From: Castanea sativa | Lineage: Eukaryota > Streptophyta > Magnoliopsida > Fagales > Fagaceae | Direction: 5' to 3' | DNA: 64,000 nt | NCBI RefSeq assembly: GCF_040712315.1 | Contig: NC_134013.1 | Span: 91,642,001-91,706,000, forward strand | Shown: piece after piece, positions 22,833 to 35,565 of the stretch | Layout: every line of letters begins with the position of its first letter | Position numbering within the stretch: the stretch's first letter is position 1 | Translations under genes and position numbers: made by a program | Notes under the pieces: generated by a model | The model's input: only the letters and a program-made list of their open reading frames with translations | Told to the model about the DNA's origin: nothing | The model's database searches: none

Positions 22833-25800
22833 ACTCCCCCCGGGTGAGAGGAACTCAACCCCGTCGAGTGGAAAGCTGAAGAGCTCTGATAGTACTCCAG
22901 TAAGTCAGGATCCAGTCGCTGTAGCTCATCTCTAGTAATCCATGTGCAATCGGAATCTGGTCTCCCGCGCCACCGAACTAGGAAACGGTGAACTCCTCCA
23001 TCCCTGGTAGAAACAATTTGCTCATCTAAAATAGCATCAATAGATTCTTTATGTGCATAAGGCAAATTTAAGGGTAAAGGGGTAGGCATAGGGGCATCAA
23101 TAGGATTAAGTAAAGGCTCATCAAAAGGAGTATCAGGAATAGCTGTAGGGCTTTTATAAGCAACTAGATCCTCAATATTAAAGGAGGAGCTAATACCATA
23201 ATCATGAGGGAGGTCAATGACATATGCATTTGGGCCCATTCGTTTCAATACCTTGAACGGACCGGCACTACGAGCTCAATTTCTTAACGGTCCCGAGAGG
23301 AAAGCCGTTCGTGTCGGATCCGAATCATGACATAATCTCCTACCGAAACTGCGCATGACGCCGATGAGTATCGGCATGAATTTTATATTGATAATTAATT
23401 ACCTGAATTTTTTTGTGAAACTCAGTATGCAAATCATGAACATGAAGTGCGAATGCCACAGCAGATTCAGAAATCCTAACATGTGGGGACATGGGCAAAA
23501 GATCTAAGGGCTTCTTAGGTGTATATCATGCACAACCTCAAAAGGACTAACGCCTATAGACCTATTATATGCAAGTTGGGCTATAGGAAGAATTGAATCC
23601 CAATTCCGATTGGCTTCACCCACTAGACACCGAAGGAGGTTCCCTAGGCTACGATTAACCACCTCAGTTTGACCATCAGTTTGAGGATGAAATGCCGTGG
23701 AAAATTTCAATTTGGTGCCTACTAAATGCCACAAGGTTTTCCAAAAATAACTCATGAAGCGAACATCCCTATCTGACACTATGGTTTTGGGGAGACCATA
23801 AAGCTTGACAATCTCATCAAAGTAAAGCTTTGCAATTTTAGAAGCGTCAGAAGTCTTAGAACATGGTAGGAAATGAGCCATCTTAGAGAAGCGATCAACA
23901 ACTACTAGGATAGAATCATGCTTCCTAAAGGTGCGGGGCAAACCTAGCACAAAGTCCATACTCACGTCCTGCCACAGTCGATCTGGCACAGGTAAAGGCG
24001 TGTACAGACCAGTGTTTTGCTTGCGATGTTTGGCTAGTTGACATGTACGACACTGACCAACTATCTTAGCAACGCCCCTCTTAAGACCAGGCCAATAGAA
24101 TTGACGTTCCACTTCCTCAATTGTCTTATCTCGGCCAAAATGACCTGCAAGGCCTCCTGCATGTATCTCCCAAACTAGAAAATCTCTCATTGACGATCGA
24201 GGGATACACAACTTGTTGGCTTTGAACAAGTAACCATCTTTAAGGGTATAATCATCCAAGACGGGATGTGAAGCATTACTTAGGCTAGTGTAGAGCTCCC
24301 CAAAATCTTGGCATGATTGATAGTCATCCTTAAGTCGTTCAAACCCAGTGACCTTAACACTCATGACTGATAGCAAAGACACTCTTCGACTCAGTGCATC
24401 AGCAGCCTTATTCTCAACTCCCGCTCTATGTTTCACCACAAAGTAGTAGCGTTGCAGAAATTCAACCCAACTACCGTGCCTAAAATTTAGCTTCTTTTGG
24501 GAATTGAGATAACGCAAAGCTTCATGATCAGAGTAGATAATAAACTTTCGAGACAACAAGTAATGACGCCAATGCCAAAGAGCTCGTACAATGGCATAAA
24601 ATTCTTTGTCATACGTGGAGTACTTCTGCTTAGCATCATTCAACTTCTCACTGAAATAGGCAATTGGGTGACGCTCTTGACTAAGTACTCCCCCTATGCC
24701 AATACCTGAGGCATCACATTCCACTTCAAAAGGCTTGGTGAAATCAGGGAGACGCATGACAGGTGCCACAGTCATCTTCTGTTTCACCTCCTTGAAGGCC
24801 TTAGTAGCAGCCTTTGTCCAAGTAAACTCCCCATGTTTCAAGCAAAGTCGGTGATGGGAGACATAATGGTACTAAATCCTTTGATGAATCGGCGATAAAA
24901 GGAAGCGAGCCCATGAAAGCTTCGAACCTCATGTATAGTTTTGGGCTCGGACCAATCCATAATTGCTTGAACTTTCCGGGGTCGGCGAAACTCCTTCGAT
25001 GACACTATGAAACCTAGGAAGACAACTTTATCCGTAAAGAAAGAGCACTACTTGAGCTTACCATATAAACCCTCCTACCTAAGGGTTGTGCAAACAGGAG
25101 TTAGGTGGTCTAAGTGTAGCTCCCTAGACTTACTATAAATGAGGATATCATCAAAGTACACAACCGGGAATTTTCCCATAAAAGGCTTGAGCACTTGAGT
25201 CATCACTCTCATAAAGGTACTAGGAGCATTGGACAATCCAAAAGGCATAACCATCCACTCATATAAACCATCTTTCGTCTTGAAGGCAGTTTTCCACTCA
25301 TCACCAGGACGAACCCTAATTTGATGATAGCCACTTTTCAAGTCTATCTTGGAGAAGATCGTTGCTCCAGCCATCATATCCAACATGTCATCCAACCGAG
25401 GGATAGGAAAACGATACTTCACAGTGATCTTGTTGATGGCACGACTATCAACACACATCCTCCAAGTCCCATCTTTCTTTGGAGTTAAGAGTGCAGGGAC
25501 TGCATAAGGGCTCATGCTCTCACGAACAAAACCCTTTCTAAGTAGTTCTTCTACTTGTCTTTGCAACTCGGCATGTTCTGCAGGGCTCATCCTATAATGG
25601 GGCAAGTTAGGTAGGGTCGCTCCGGGCACAAAATCTATGGCGTGTTGGATATCACGCATGGGCAGTAATTGGTCGGGGATTTCCTCAGGGAAAACATCCT
25701 TAAATTCCTGGAACACGGACCTCACTTCTTCAGGTTGCTCCTCACAGGTCTCTCCATGAAGTTCCCTAGCAACCAAGACAAACATAATGGATTCCTGAAC

Positions 25801-27489
25801 TACTACCCTCTCAAATGCCTTTGGGCTTATGATGTTCAGACCTTTCGCCTTCGGTACTTCTGGCTTCTTGCTCATGTCGATTGGCTTGGGTTTCAAAGGA
25901 TTAAGCACAATCTTCTTGCCTCCAAACATAAATGAGCAAGAATTGGATCGCCCATGAAGGGTGACATCCAAATCATAAAGCCAAGGTCTACCTAAGATAA
26001 TATGCCCTACATCCATGGGAATTACGTCACACCATATTTCTGCCTTGTAGGTGAGGAATTGAAGTGGGACAACACATCTTTCTTTTATGGCTATGGAGGA
26101 AGTATTCACCCAAGAAACTTTATATGGGTTAGGGTGTGGGATCAATTTCAAGCCTAGGCGGGAAACAACGTTAGAGGACACCGCGTTAATGCAACTCCCA
26201 CTATCTATAATAACCTTGCACGTTTTGTCTCCACACTTAGTGTAAGTCTGGAAGATGGCACTTCTTCGCCAATCATCGGTTTCCCTTTGTTACGTCAAAG
26301 CACACCTTACCACATTCACTCTAGGGACACCAAAAACAGCCTGGGAATCATCAACCTGAGGGGAGATGGCTCTAATGCACGTGAGGTAGCTGGGATCATC
26401 TTCCCATTCGGCCTCAACATCTTGGACTTCTTCAGCATTTGGGTCATACACTAGCTCTTCAACACTTTCTACCTTTTCATCATCCTCTTGAATGACAAGG
26501 GTCCTAGAGGGACATCTAGCTGCGACATGTCCAATCCCATTGTATTTGAAGCATTGGAGGCGAGAGCCTAATCTTGAGGGCTCATTGATCACACCTTTTC
26601 CCTTGTCCTCTTTTTGTATCGGGATGTTATTGGGGTTGACCTTAGGGGGTAAGGCAAGTTTAGGTTTGCTACCAAAAGGGTGAGGGTTGGGAGGAATGCT
26701 TTGAAGCTCAGAACGTCGCCAAAAGATAGATTTGGATGCTAACTCACAATTCCTAGCAAGGTCATAGGCTTCTCTTAAGGTGGTGACTCCTCGGGTGATA
26801 ATCTCGCCTAGTAGGTTAGCATTTAAACCTTTCTTGAACCTATTGAGTGTGACAACTTCTTCCTCAACTATTCGAATTCGCCTCTGGAATTCCTTGAATT
26901 TCTCTATGTATTCGGTCACGTAGCGAGTGCCTTGCCTTAGGCGATCCCATTCCTCGGAGGAGCTCCTATAAGTTGGAGGAAGATAATTCCTCGAGAGGGC
27001 GTCCTTCATCTCCATCCAATCAATAATGGGGGGCTCACGTCGTCGCCTAAGGGTTTCCTCAAGGTCCTCCCAGAAAAGATCAGCTCTCCCAATTAACTTC
27101 ATTCTAGCATACCTTACCTTCCTATTCTCAGCCCAATGGTAATAGTCAAAGAATTTCTCCATTTGACGTAACCAATCAGTGAAAACCCATGGGTCTAGGC
27201 AGCCATCAAAGGTGGGTGCTTCTATCCTTTCCTTAGACATCTTATCATCATAATCCCTAGGACCATAGTGATTATAGTGATCATGTTCAAAGTGTGGAGC
27301 CCTATTAAAGTGACCATTGTTATTTTGCCCATGCATGTTATCTCCTTCATGGTTAGTGGTCTCTCTTTGAGATGTTTCAATTCGCTCTACCCTATCCAGC
27401 AAATCACGAACACTCTTAGCTAGGTCTCATATGGTTTGCTCTAAAGAGGGCCTAGATTCGGACGTGGATTAATGTTCAGGGTTTGACAT
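22718..27489 (-). pseudogene. Gypsy gag-pol polyprotein, degenerate
   Basis: The start is taken at ATG 27489. Gag (27402-26290) has a retrotransposon gag core (VFTDWLRQMEKFFDYY) and a knuckle with an altered first part (CFKYNGIGHVAARC). The protease core is IIDSGSCINAVS near 26190. The RT holds PKKDGTWRMCVDSRAIN and VVYFDDILIYS (25075-26181). The RNase H has DASGIGIGGVLSQ, and the integrase has a His2Cys2 finger (24150-24010) and the DDE core with VVVDRFSKMAHF, IVSDRDVRF and FHPQTDGQTE. The C-terminus (22718-23248) is a chromodomain ([17 protein letters not shown]). Stops and shifts as listed for the element leave no full polyprotein. Confidence 0.9.
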
Positions 27490-28199
27490 GACGCGACCAC
27501 TACGTAGATGCATGCAACACAATATTTATGAATGCAGTTGAGATTCCCAAAAATTCAAGTAATCAATTCTCAATGTAAAATTAAAGGTCAAGCAAAGTGC
27601 ATGTAGAGACTAGATCGATGAATCAAAGGAAGGAATTGCAGACAAATAGTGACAGTGTTCACAGTATTATGAGATAGCCCAAATAAACATCAAATTCCAA
27701 GAAGCTCCACAAAAAGAATAAGATATTTCAAAGAAATTGGTTTTTTTTTTTTTTTTTTTGGAATTTTAGAGTGGGTACTAAAAGAGGACACAAACAGTAA
27801 AATGATTAATCTGAGCACAAATTGGATAGGATAATGGAGTATGGTGGGATATGCACATAAAAAAACATAAAGATAATATTTTTTAATGAGATAAAATTGA
27901 ATCCACCAAAAATATAGAGTCAGAATTGTACCCTAGTCAGTGGCTCCACGTATTGCATTAGGCAGCCATGACTCTTCAAGTAGTGAATTGACTTGGACTG
28001 AGGAACCTGTGAAAAAAATTAAAGCCCAATACAAGCAATGGGCTGTCACAGCAACAGTGTCTTTTTTTTTTTTTGAAATACAATAAATTTTTTTTTTTTT
28101 TGGGTGAAATACAGTAAAAGACTACAGCTTAAAACAAAATCTGCTAACCCAACTCCCAAAACATAACATTGAACTAAAGAAGCTATTAGAAACAAAAGA

Positions 28200-28640
28200 A
28201 ACTAAAAGAGAAAGAAAGAAACGGTGGAGTCATCGGCTGGAGCGTCGACAGAGGCAGCAGCTGGAGTCGCCGGAGTCATCGGGGGAGCTGGAAGCTGTTC
28301 GTCTCGGCCTTGGCATCGGCGGTGGTCGAAGTCCTCAACAGCGGTGACGGTTGGGCTTCGCGGCGGTTGGTGAAGCGCTAGGTTTCGCGGCGGCTGGCGG
28401 CTAGTGACGGTTGGGCTTCGCGGCGGTTGGTGGCTGTGGTGGCTGGGTCCATGGGTCTCTACTTCTTCTTTTCTCCTTTTTTTTTTTGTGGGCTGTGGGT
28501 TCTGAGATTAGAGGCGGGCGCGGATGGTGGTCACCGGCTTGGGAGGTGCCGCTGGCTTCTCTGTTGGTTTGGGGGTGAGAAACTCATGTGGGGCTTGGGG
28601 GAATACACGGATTGCAGGGACTGGCTTGGGCCTGTTTAAA
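28200..28640. repeat. GC-rich leader of the gypsy element with internal repeats
   Basis: In a window that is otherwise about two-thirds AT, this stretch is GC-rich. It repeats 'gacggttgggcttcgcggcggttggtg' twice (near 28346 and 28406) with a related 'ttcgcggcggctggcgg' between. It lies between the PBS and gag, the untranslated leader of the element. The open frame 28427-28639 (plus) has no recognisable protein and is not called. Confidence 0.7.
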
Positions 28641-28748
28641 ATCTCATGAGGCAAAAACTTGAAAGGTACTGTCATTGTTGGCTTACTCCTTTGTTTTTGA
28701 TGGCTTTGCGTGGTTGTCTACGGTTGTGTTGAATGGACCGAAAACCTG

Positions 28749-28760
28749 GCTCTGATACCA
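28749..28760 (-). other. Primer-binding site for initiator tRNA-Met
   Basis: The minus strand reads TGGTATCAGAGC, the complement of the 3' end of plant initiator tRNA-Met. It begins four bases after the end of the 5' LTR. It sets the orientation of the gypsy element. Confidence 0.92.
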
Positions 28761-28764
28761 AAAC

Positions 28765-29113
28765 TGACGTAGGACAACCACAATAGTATAATAGAGAAGA
28801 AAAATGATAGAGTAAACCCTAGGAGTCAGCACCTAAGGGCTGCTTGGAATCAGCACCAAGCAAACTAGAGTCGGCACCAGTGTAAAAGAAAACAAACGTT
28901 TTTTTATATTTCTCAAAAGCTGTGTTACAATAATTAAAAAGTGTTTGAATAGCTACAACACAAAACCCTAATTATTAAATGTTCGGGCTTGCTTAATCTC
29001 AAGCCCAATAACTAATAGGCTCCATCCATAAGGCCACAGGTTGGGCCGTCTTCTTTTTGTTCTTCCTCCCATATGTGTGTATAATTGGGGGCCTATATCT
29101 CGTGTCCGCACCA
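28765..29113 (-). repeat. 5' LTR of the gypsy element (349 bp)
   Basis: Starts TGGTGCGGACACGAG and ends CTACGTCA on the minus strand. It aligns with the 3' LTR over its whole length with six substitutions, about 1.7 percent of 349 aligned bases by eye, and lacks a 16-bp segment found there. Confidence 0.95.
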
Positions 29114-29678
29114 GTAACTCTCCAAGGCACTGATTCACAACCTTCACACCGGAGATCATTGATAATCACCTAACAAAAACAGTAACCCTCTGTGTGCTGT
29201 GGAGGAATTGCATATCGCGCATGAACCACATGTTGTAAACATGTTAACCCTTTATTGTGCTAAAATCAAGGGATCCTCATAGGTAAACTATTGCATGTGT
29301 GTGTGTGTGTATACACACAGTTTGTATAGCACCTCATTGTACAGAAATTGCAAAAGATAGACAGAGGCTGAGTACCAAGCCCTTGCCAGTACAATTTAGA
29401 ACAATTTTGTTCTTTCTCCATCTGCTTACTACAACAAGAACAAATGAAAATTCATCCCCCAGGTGGGTCAAATTATTGTCCGAAGGTCACCAAACTGAAT
29501 GTATTTTTCAGTTTTGTTGAGAATGATTAAATTATTAAGTAGAAGAAATTTCAAGAATAAAAAATCCAATTTATAGTCTTTGCCATGTTTCTGTCTCATC
29601 AATTCATTCACATATGATAACAAGGAAAAAATGATTAACAAAGAAAGAAAAAGGAGAAAGCAATTGAAGTGAACTTAC

Positions 29679-29760
29679 AGTCGTCGTTGGCTGTGAGTGG
29701 TATAACCATATATTGCATTAAAAGCAGCAGCAGCAGCAGAGTTCCTGTTCTTCCACCCAT
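29679..29760 (-). CDS. Gene 1 exon 1: signal peptide
   Basis: ATG at 29760 encodes MGGRTGTLLLLLLLMQYMVI followed by PLTAND, a classic signal peptide with a short basic start, a poly-Leu core (a CAG/CTG-like repeat in the DNA) and a polar cleavage region. It ends at a GT donor (gtaagt) in phase 1, the same position as in gene 2. The start is intact. About 100 bp upstream the full-length LINE begins, so the natural promoter is displaced. Confidence 0.85.
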
Positions 29761-30019
29761 TGGCTTCAAAGTTCAAAGTCACTGAATTGAATAAGAAATG
29801 ATAATAAATTATGTAAATCCATTTGAGGTAAGATTGATACTAAAAAAAGACAGTTGCAGAAGTAGTGATTACACCTAAATTGGTTAGTTCTTCTGAGCTT
29901 TCTTTCTCTCTCCACTCGGTAAGAGCTTACTCTCTCCCTTGGGGGCCTCTCTAAGGGTTTTTCTCTTGGTCTACTCCATTTTAAAATTGGTTGTAGGCCA
30001 TTTTTTCGTTTAGCAATGT

Positions 30020-31233
30020 ATGGATTGCAAAGTAGTGAGTAGTTTGGAAAAGTTGAAGCTTACTAAAGAAGAAGAGGAAGATATTGTCATTGCTAATAGT
30101 AGTAGCTCTGAGATTTTTGAAGAATGCTCTCTAAGTTTATTTGGGCGTCTTCTTTCAGATCGTCATCAAAACTTGAGAGCTTTGAAGAACACTTTGAAGG
30201 CAGCATGGAAGATGGGTTCTGACTTGAGGATTGTGGAGGTGGGAATTAATGTTATACAATTTAAGTTCAATTGAAGTTACCAGTTAGAGTGGGTAGAAAA
30301 AAATGGTCCTTGGAATTTTGAAAACAATCTACTCCTCTGTCGGTGGAGGAAAGGTTTAACATCTAAAAATATATGTTTCTCCCATTCTCCTTTCTGGGTA
30401 CAGATTTGGGGTTTACCATTTGAGAATATAGCTGAAGAAATTGGAAAGAATATTGGTAGCAAGATTGGGAGGGTATTAGAAGTGGATAAACAAGCTAGTC
30501 AAGCCAAATTTTTAAGGATAAGAGTGGAGGTTCCGATTGATAAACCTCTCCGTAGAGGGGGGGTATGTTAAGAATGAAGAGGGTGGAAGATATTCAGTTG
30601 ATTTTAGATATGAGAGACTCCCTGTTTTTTGTTACATATGTGGAGTTCTTGGGCATAATGAGAAGCATTGCCTTTTAAAACCAATGGAGCAATACGCTGA
30701 GAGGCAATATGGTGAATGGTTAAAGGCAGGAGGGGTTTTTTAAAATGGAGGTGAAAAGGAAAAGGTGAAAGAGAAACCAGTGGCTGAAAAAGGGAGTTCG
30801 TCATCGTTGATGGAGGGTGGCGGAGCTGGTGAAGAGGTTGGTGCTGTAAGGGAGAGCTTGCCATCTATGGTGGTCAGCGACGGAGCCGGTGAATAATCCG
30901 GTATTGAGATGATGATGGATGCAGCTCCTATGGGAATAGTGAGGGATCTTGTCATGTCAAATCAGAGGGGGCAGGAAGAGCAAATCAGTAGGGGTAACAG
31001 TGGAGCATAAATTTCGAAAGTAGGGCTGGATCAGATGGCACGTGAGGAGCAAGTTTGTTTCAGAACCGGCTTGGTCAAGAATGAAGTGGAAGGAAATCAG
31101 GTAGTTCAAATTGAAGTGGATAGTAGTGTTGGGCCGGTTATTAGTGAGTTTAAAGGGTCAAGCCCAATAAAGCAAAAACAGACCGAGAACTTAAGTGAGG
31201 AAGGGAATATGTATCAGCAAGACCCAATCTGAA
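30020..31233 (+). pseudogene. LINE ORF1: DUF4283-like protein with CCHC zinc knuckle
   Basis: ATG at 30020 opens an acidic N-terminus (LTKEEEEDIV) and the conserved SLFGRLLSDRHQNLRALKNT stretch of plant L1 ORF1. A TGA at 30272-30274 interrupts it. The same region goes on in shifted frames with WEKHIF-type and PFWVQIWGLPFENI segments, then a CCHC knuckle (CYICGVLGHNEKHC, C-x2-C-x4-H-x4-C) near 30630-30675. The tail is low-complexity and includes a Lys-rich part near 31240-31350. It probably binds LINE RNA in the family. Several stops and shifts make it inactive. Confidence 0.8.
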
Positions 31234-31451
31234 TGGTTAAAAATGCAGCAAAGGGCAGAATTAAAAAGATAGCAAGGGAGAAACGTGTGGCCCAAGGTGC
31301 TGAGAAGGATGAACAAGCCCAGGAGGTAAGTAAAAAAAGAAAAGGTTCTGAGGAACTGTTTTTTATTTCTGATAGTAGTACCCATAAAACTTTTTGTGGA
31401 GGGAAAGATGAAGATGGTGAAAATTTAATTTCTGAAACGGCGGTCAGTTCG

Positions 31452-34400
31452 ATGAATGCGCTAGATTGGAACTGCCGGGGGCTTGGGCAACCCCGATCAG
31501 TTCGAGTGTTGTGCGAGCTTATGCAACGTTGGAAGCCCAAAATTGTCCTCCTGCTGGAGACAAAGTTGAAGAAGAAGAGGATGGAAAAAGTGAAGTTTAA
31601 AACAGGTCTGTTAAATGGCTGAATTGTTCCTAGTGTTGGGAGAAGTGGGGGTTTAACTATGTTATGGAGTCGAGAAATAAAAGTGGAAGTTCAAGGCTAT
31701 TCAAGGAATTTTATTGATGCAGTTGTGACTGACTCGGAATCGGAATTTAAATGGCGTATCACTGGTTTCTACGGGAACTCTGAAACCCATCGTAGGAAAG
31801 AAACATGGAATCTTTTGAAAAGCCTTAGTCAAAAGTATCAACTCCCCTAGTTATGTTTTGGTGATTTTAATGAAATTGTGTCAGTTCAGGAGAAATTGGG
31901 GTGGGGGGGGGGGGAGGGGGCTCTAAGGGCACAAAGGTAGATGGATGGTTTTAGAGAAGCAATACACCATTGTAAGCTCAAGGATCTTGGTTATTGTGGT
32001 CCTGATTTTACATGGTGTAATATGCAAGAGGGTGATCGCAGAACTTATCTTAGATTGGATCGAGCCTTGGCCACCCCTGATTGGATTGAGTATTATAAGG
32101 ATGTTAAAGTTCATCACTTGGTAGAGTCCACGTTTGACCACTATGCTCCGCTGATAGCCAATGCTACTAGTCAAAAGTTTTCAAATGGGCGAAGATTTCA
32201 ATTTGAAGCTATGTGGACCAAAAGGGAGGAATGCAAAGATATTATCAAAGAAGTCTAGGATGGAAACCAAGGGTTAAATTCTCCAATTGGAATAGCAATT
32301 AGGTTGAATTGTTGTGCTAAAAATCTCTCTAGATGGAACAAAATGGTTTTTGGGCAAATTCCAAAACAGATTAAGAAGAAAAGGGAGTCCCTTAGTTCGC
32401 TGGTTCTCAGAGATAAGGATGGCAGCCTAGGCAGTGAAATCAATATGCTAAGGAAAGAGATTGATGATTTATTGGATAGTGAAGAAATTATGTGGCATCA
32501 GAGATCAAGGGTGCAACGGTTAGGCCTTGGGGATTGGAATACAAAATACTTCCACTCTAGGGCCTCAGATAGGAAAAAGATAAATGCCATCAATAGTATT
32601 ATGGATGATAATGGAAATTGGCATGAGTCTATGGAAGGTATTGCAGAGGTGGTTGTGTCATATTTTAAAAACCTGTGTACCACATCCTATCCATCTCGTA
32701 TTTCGGATGTCCTTGATTCAATCCCCACTAAAGTCACGGCTGCTATGAATTAGTTCCTTATCCAAGAGTTCACAAAGGAGGAAATTGAGGCTGTGCTAAA
32801 ACAGATGCACCCAACAAAAGCCCTAGGCCTTGATGGTATGTCTGCTGTTTTCTTTCAAAAATATTGGGGTATTGTTGGTAATGATGTTATATGCATGGTC
32901 TTAAATGTTCTAAACTCAAATATGTCTATGGATGAAATTAATAAAACAAACATCACTCTGGTGCCTAAAATAAAAAACCCCCACAAAAATATCTGATTTT
33001 AGACCTATAAGTCTATGTAATGTTGTTTATAAACTCATATCAAAAGTGTTAACCAATCGTCTCAAAACTATCCTTCCCTAAATTATTTCAGAAAATCAAA
33101 GTGCGTTTCTTTCCGGGAGATTAATTACAGATAATGTTCTTGTTGTTTTTGAACTTATGCATTATTTAGAACATAAGAAGAAGGGTAAGGATGGTTTTGT
33201 GGCAATAAAATTAGATATGAGCAAAGCTTTTGATAGGGTGGAATGGGGTTTTATTAAACAAGTGATGGTAAAGATGGGATTCCATGAAAAATGGATTAAC
33301 TTGATCATGCATTGCATCTCTACAGTTTCTTATTCTATCCTCATTAATGGTGCTGCTTATGGTAGTATAACTCCTACTAGGGGTCTCCGTCAAGGAGACC
33401 CAATTTCACCATATATCTTTTTATCATGTGCAGATGGCTTTTCCTCCCTTATTAAGAATGCCGCCAGGAACTAAAGAATTAGTGGAATTTTAATATGTAA
33501 AGGAAGTTCCAAGATTACACACCTGTTTTTTGCAAACGACAGTCTGCTGTTTTGTAAAGCAAACAGACAAGAGTGCCAGAACCTTATTAAGATTCTCTAG
33601 CTGTATGAAGCTACCTTAGGCCAGAAAATTAATGCGGATAAATCTTCAGTGTTCTTCAGTGCTAATACCCCTGATGATAGAAGAAGTGAAATGTTGAATA
33701 TGTTGGGCACAATGCAAGATACCCGGCATAAAAAATACCTTGGCCTACCTTCAATCATCGACAAGTCTAAAGTGGAAATATTTGCAGAAATTAAAGAAAG
33801 AGTAAGGAAAAAACTATCGGGGCGGAAGGAGAAGATGCTATCGGTGGGTGGCCGAGAGACTCTTATTAAAGCTATCGCTCAAGTAATTCCAACATATACT
33901 ATGAGCTGTTTCCAAATCCCCAGAAGTCTTTGTGATGAGATTGAAGGTATGATGAGACAATTTTGGTGGGGTCAAAGGGGTCAAGAATCAAAAATGGCTT
34001 GGGTTGGTTAGAAGAGTATAAGCAAGTCAAAGCTGAATGGAGGAATGGGTTTTAGAAATTTGCAGGCTTTCAACCTTGCTATGCTAGCTAAGCAAGGTTG
34101 GAGGTTAATTTCGAATCCTAACTCTTTGGCGCCCCAAATATATAAAGCGAGATATTATCCGCATGGTGACATTTTTAGAGCAAAACTTGGATCACGGCCT
34201 TCCTATGCTTGGAGAAGTATTTTTAACGGGTTGGAAGTTGTGAAGAGAGGAACCCGGTGGCGAGTTGGCAATGGGAAGAGGATACATATTTGGGAGGATA
34301 AGTGGCTGCCTACCCCAACTACGTATAAAGTGATATCTCCACCAAAACCCATGGAGGATTTTCCCATAGTCTCGGCATTGATTGACAAAGATACGAGGAG

Positions 34401-35565
34401 GTTGAAAGGTGATGTAGTGAGGTCTTTATTTTTGCCTTTTGAGGCAAGAACTATTCTGAACATACCTATTAGTTACAACCTCCCCGAAGATCAAGTCATA
34501 TGGGTTGGTAATAAAAAGGGAGAATTCACTGTGAAAAGCGCCTATTATATAGCGGTTGGGGTTTTAGATACAAAGGAGGTAGGTGAGAGCTCTTCGGGTA
34601 ATCCTAGGTGTCCTCTTTGGAAGAAGTTATGGCACCTAAACATCCCTTCAAAAATGCAAATCTTTGCTTGGAAAATGTGTATGAATGCTCTTCCTACCTT
34701 TGAGAACTTGTGAAGAACAGGAGTGAATTTGTGTGAAATATACCTGGCTTGTGGGAAGGAGTCAGAATCAATTTTCCATGCTCTTGTTAGGTGTGATTTG
34801 GCTAAGAGAGTGTGGAGATGTTGGGAGGATGGTCCTGTTAACTTATTGAATATAAACATGGATGTGACAGACATTGCAATGTTAATTTATGAGGTTGGAA
34901 CGTCTCGAGATTTGGAGATTTTCTTTGGTGTTGCTTGGGCAATCTGGTATAACAGGAACAAAATTGTGCATGAGTATTCAAGTCAGCTACCGGAGCTTAT
35001 TTGGAGTTCTGCTAGGAGTTATATTCTAGAATTCAAGACTGCCTCGAAAACTTGCTCTCAACAATTGAATCTGACAGAAGAGAAATGGATTGTGCCTCCT
35101 CCAGGGGTTTTCAAGATTAATGTTGATGGTGCGACGTCTGAAAATGACAGAAATTCAAGTGTGAGAGCTGTTATAAGAGATGCTGCTGGCTCTGTTCTCG
35201 CTGCTTCTTGTAAATATTTTCAGGGACAATATTCGGTGGAGGAGGTTGAAGTGCTAGCTGTGGAGTGTGGTCTAATTCTAGCTAGGGAGCAGAAACTTTC
35301 TCAAATTATTTTGGAATCTGATGCTTTAACTACTGTCAATAGAATCATAGCAGCTGATACTAATGGCTGTCTTGGTCACTTGTATCAAGGTATTCAGTGC
35401 TTGCTTTCTTCTTTTAATTGCTGGAAAATTAAACATGTGAAACGAGACTACAACAAGGCAGCTCATGAATTGACAATGTATGCAAGGCAGAGGGAAATGT
35501 CTCAGGTCTGGAAGGGAGTTTGTCCTCCCATGATAGTGCACGTTGTCCAGGCTGATTGTGGTTAG
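31452..35565 (+). pseudogene. LINE ORF2: endonuclease, reverse transcriptase, RNase H
   Basis: It begins MNALDWNCRGLGQPRSV, the apurinic-endonuclease start of plant L1, and continues with ETKLKKKRM, GDFNEIVS and RLDRALATPDW. The RT domain has [28 protein letters not shown] and [14 protein letters not shown]. The catalytic box reads FANDSLLF where the family has F/Y-A-D-D, so the first Asp is lost. A zf-RVT domain follows (CPLWKKLWHLNIPSKMQIFAW), then an RNase H with INVDGATS, EVEVLAVECG and ESDALTTVNR, ending at 35565. Stops lie near 31622, 31850, 32258, 32752, 32996, 33474, 33600, 34011 and 34713. Confidence 0.88.

Larger units (their letters stand above)
22468..29113 (-). mobile_element. 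Ty3/gypsy chromovirus, near-complete, in intron 1 of gene 1
   Basis: A 6646-bp element with a perfect target duplication gtaac (22463-22467, 29114-29118). LTRs are at 22468-22832 and 28765-29113. On the minus strand the order is 5' LTR, primer-binding site, GC-rich leader, gag, protease, reverse transcriptase, RNase H, integrase, chromodomain, polypurine tract, 3' LTR. Gag and pol share one frame. Coding is broken by in-frame stops near 27470 and 27428, a TAA at 26290-26292 and shifts near 25075 and between 23504 and 23248. Gene 2 keeps the empty site gtaac at 46669-46673. The chromodomain places it among chromoviruses; the clade was not resolved. Confidence 0.95.
10657..29760 (-). pseudogene. 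Gene 1: LRR receptor-like kinase (LRR-VIII, At5g49770/HPCA1-like), decayed
   Basis: Proximal member of a tandem pair, exon-by-exon collinear with gene 2. Exons found, 5' to 3' on the minus strand: 29679-29760, 21875-21992, 21698-21769, 21225-21299, 21057-21128, 20676-20835, a damaged LRR exon near 20380-20450, 20204-20275, 20022-20090, 14010-14081, 13721-13857, 12962-13440, 12636-12794, 12445-12580, 11921-12140, 11488-11723 and 11116 to about 10657. Lesions against gene 2: one LRR exon deleted, the next LRR exon scrambled, GT to AT donor at 20202-20203, 1-bp deletions in exons 13721-13857 and 12445-12580 and near 10778, AG to TG acceptor before 12580, GC donor at 11919-11920, and loss of catalytic residues. 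The introns carry a gypsy element (intron 1), a Helitron and an LTR. A functional product is very unlikely. The family includes HPCA1, the Arabidopsis extracellular H2O2 sensor, but orthology was not tested. Confidence 0.9.

Noticed and set aside
28427..28639. Open frame in the GC-rich block
   Set aside because: It lies in the gypsy leader; GC-rich repeats produce open frames by chance.
28749..28760. A tRNA-Met gene fragment (gctctgatacca)
   Set aside because: Only 12 bases match and they lie just inside the 5' LTR, so this is the primer-binding site.
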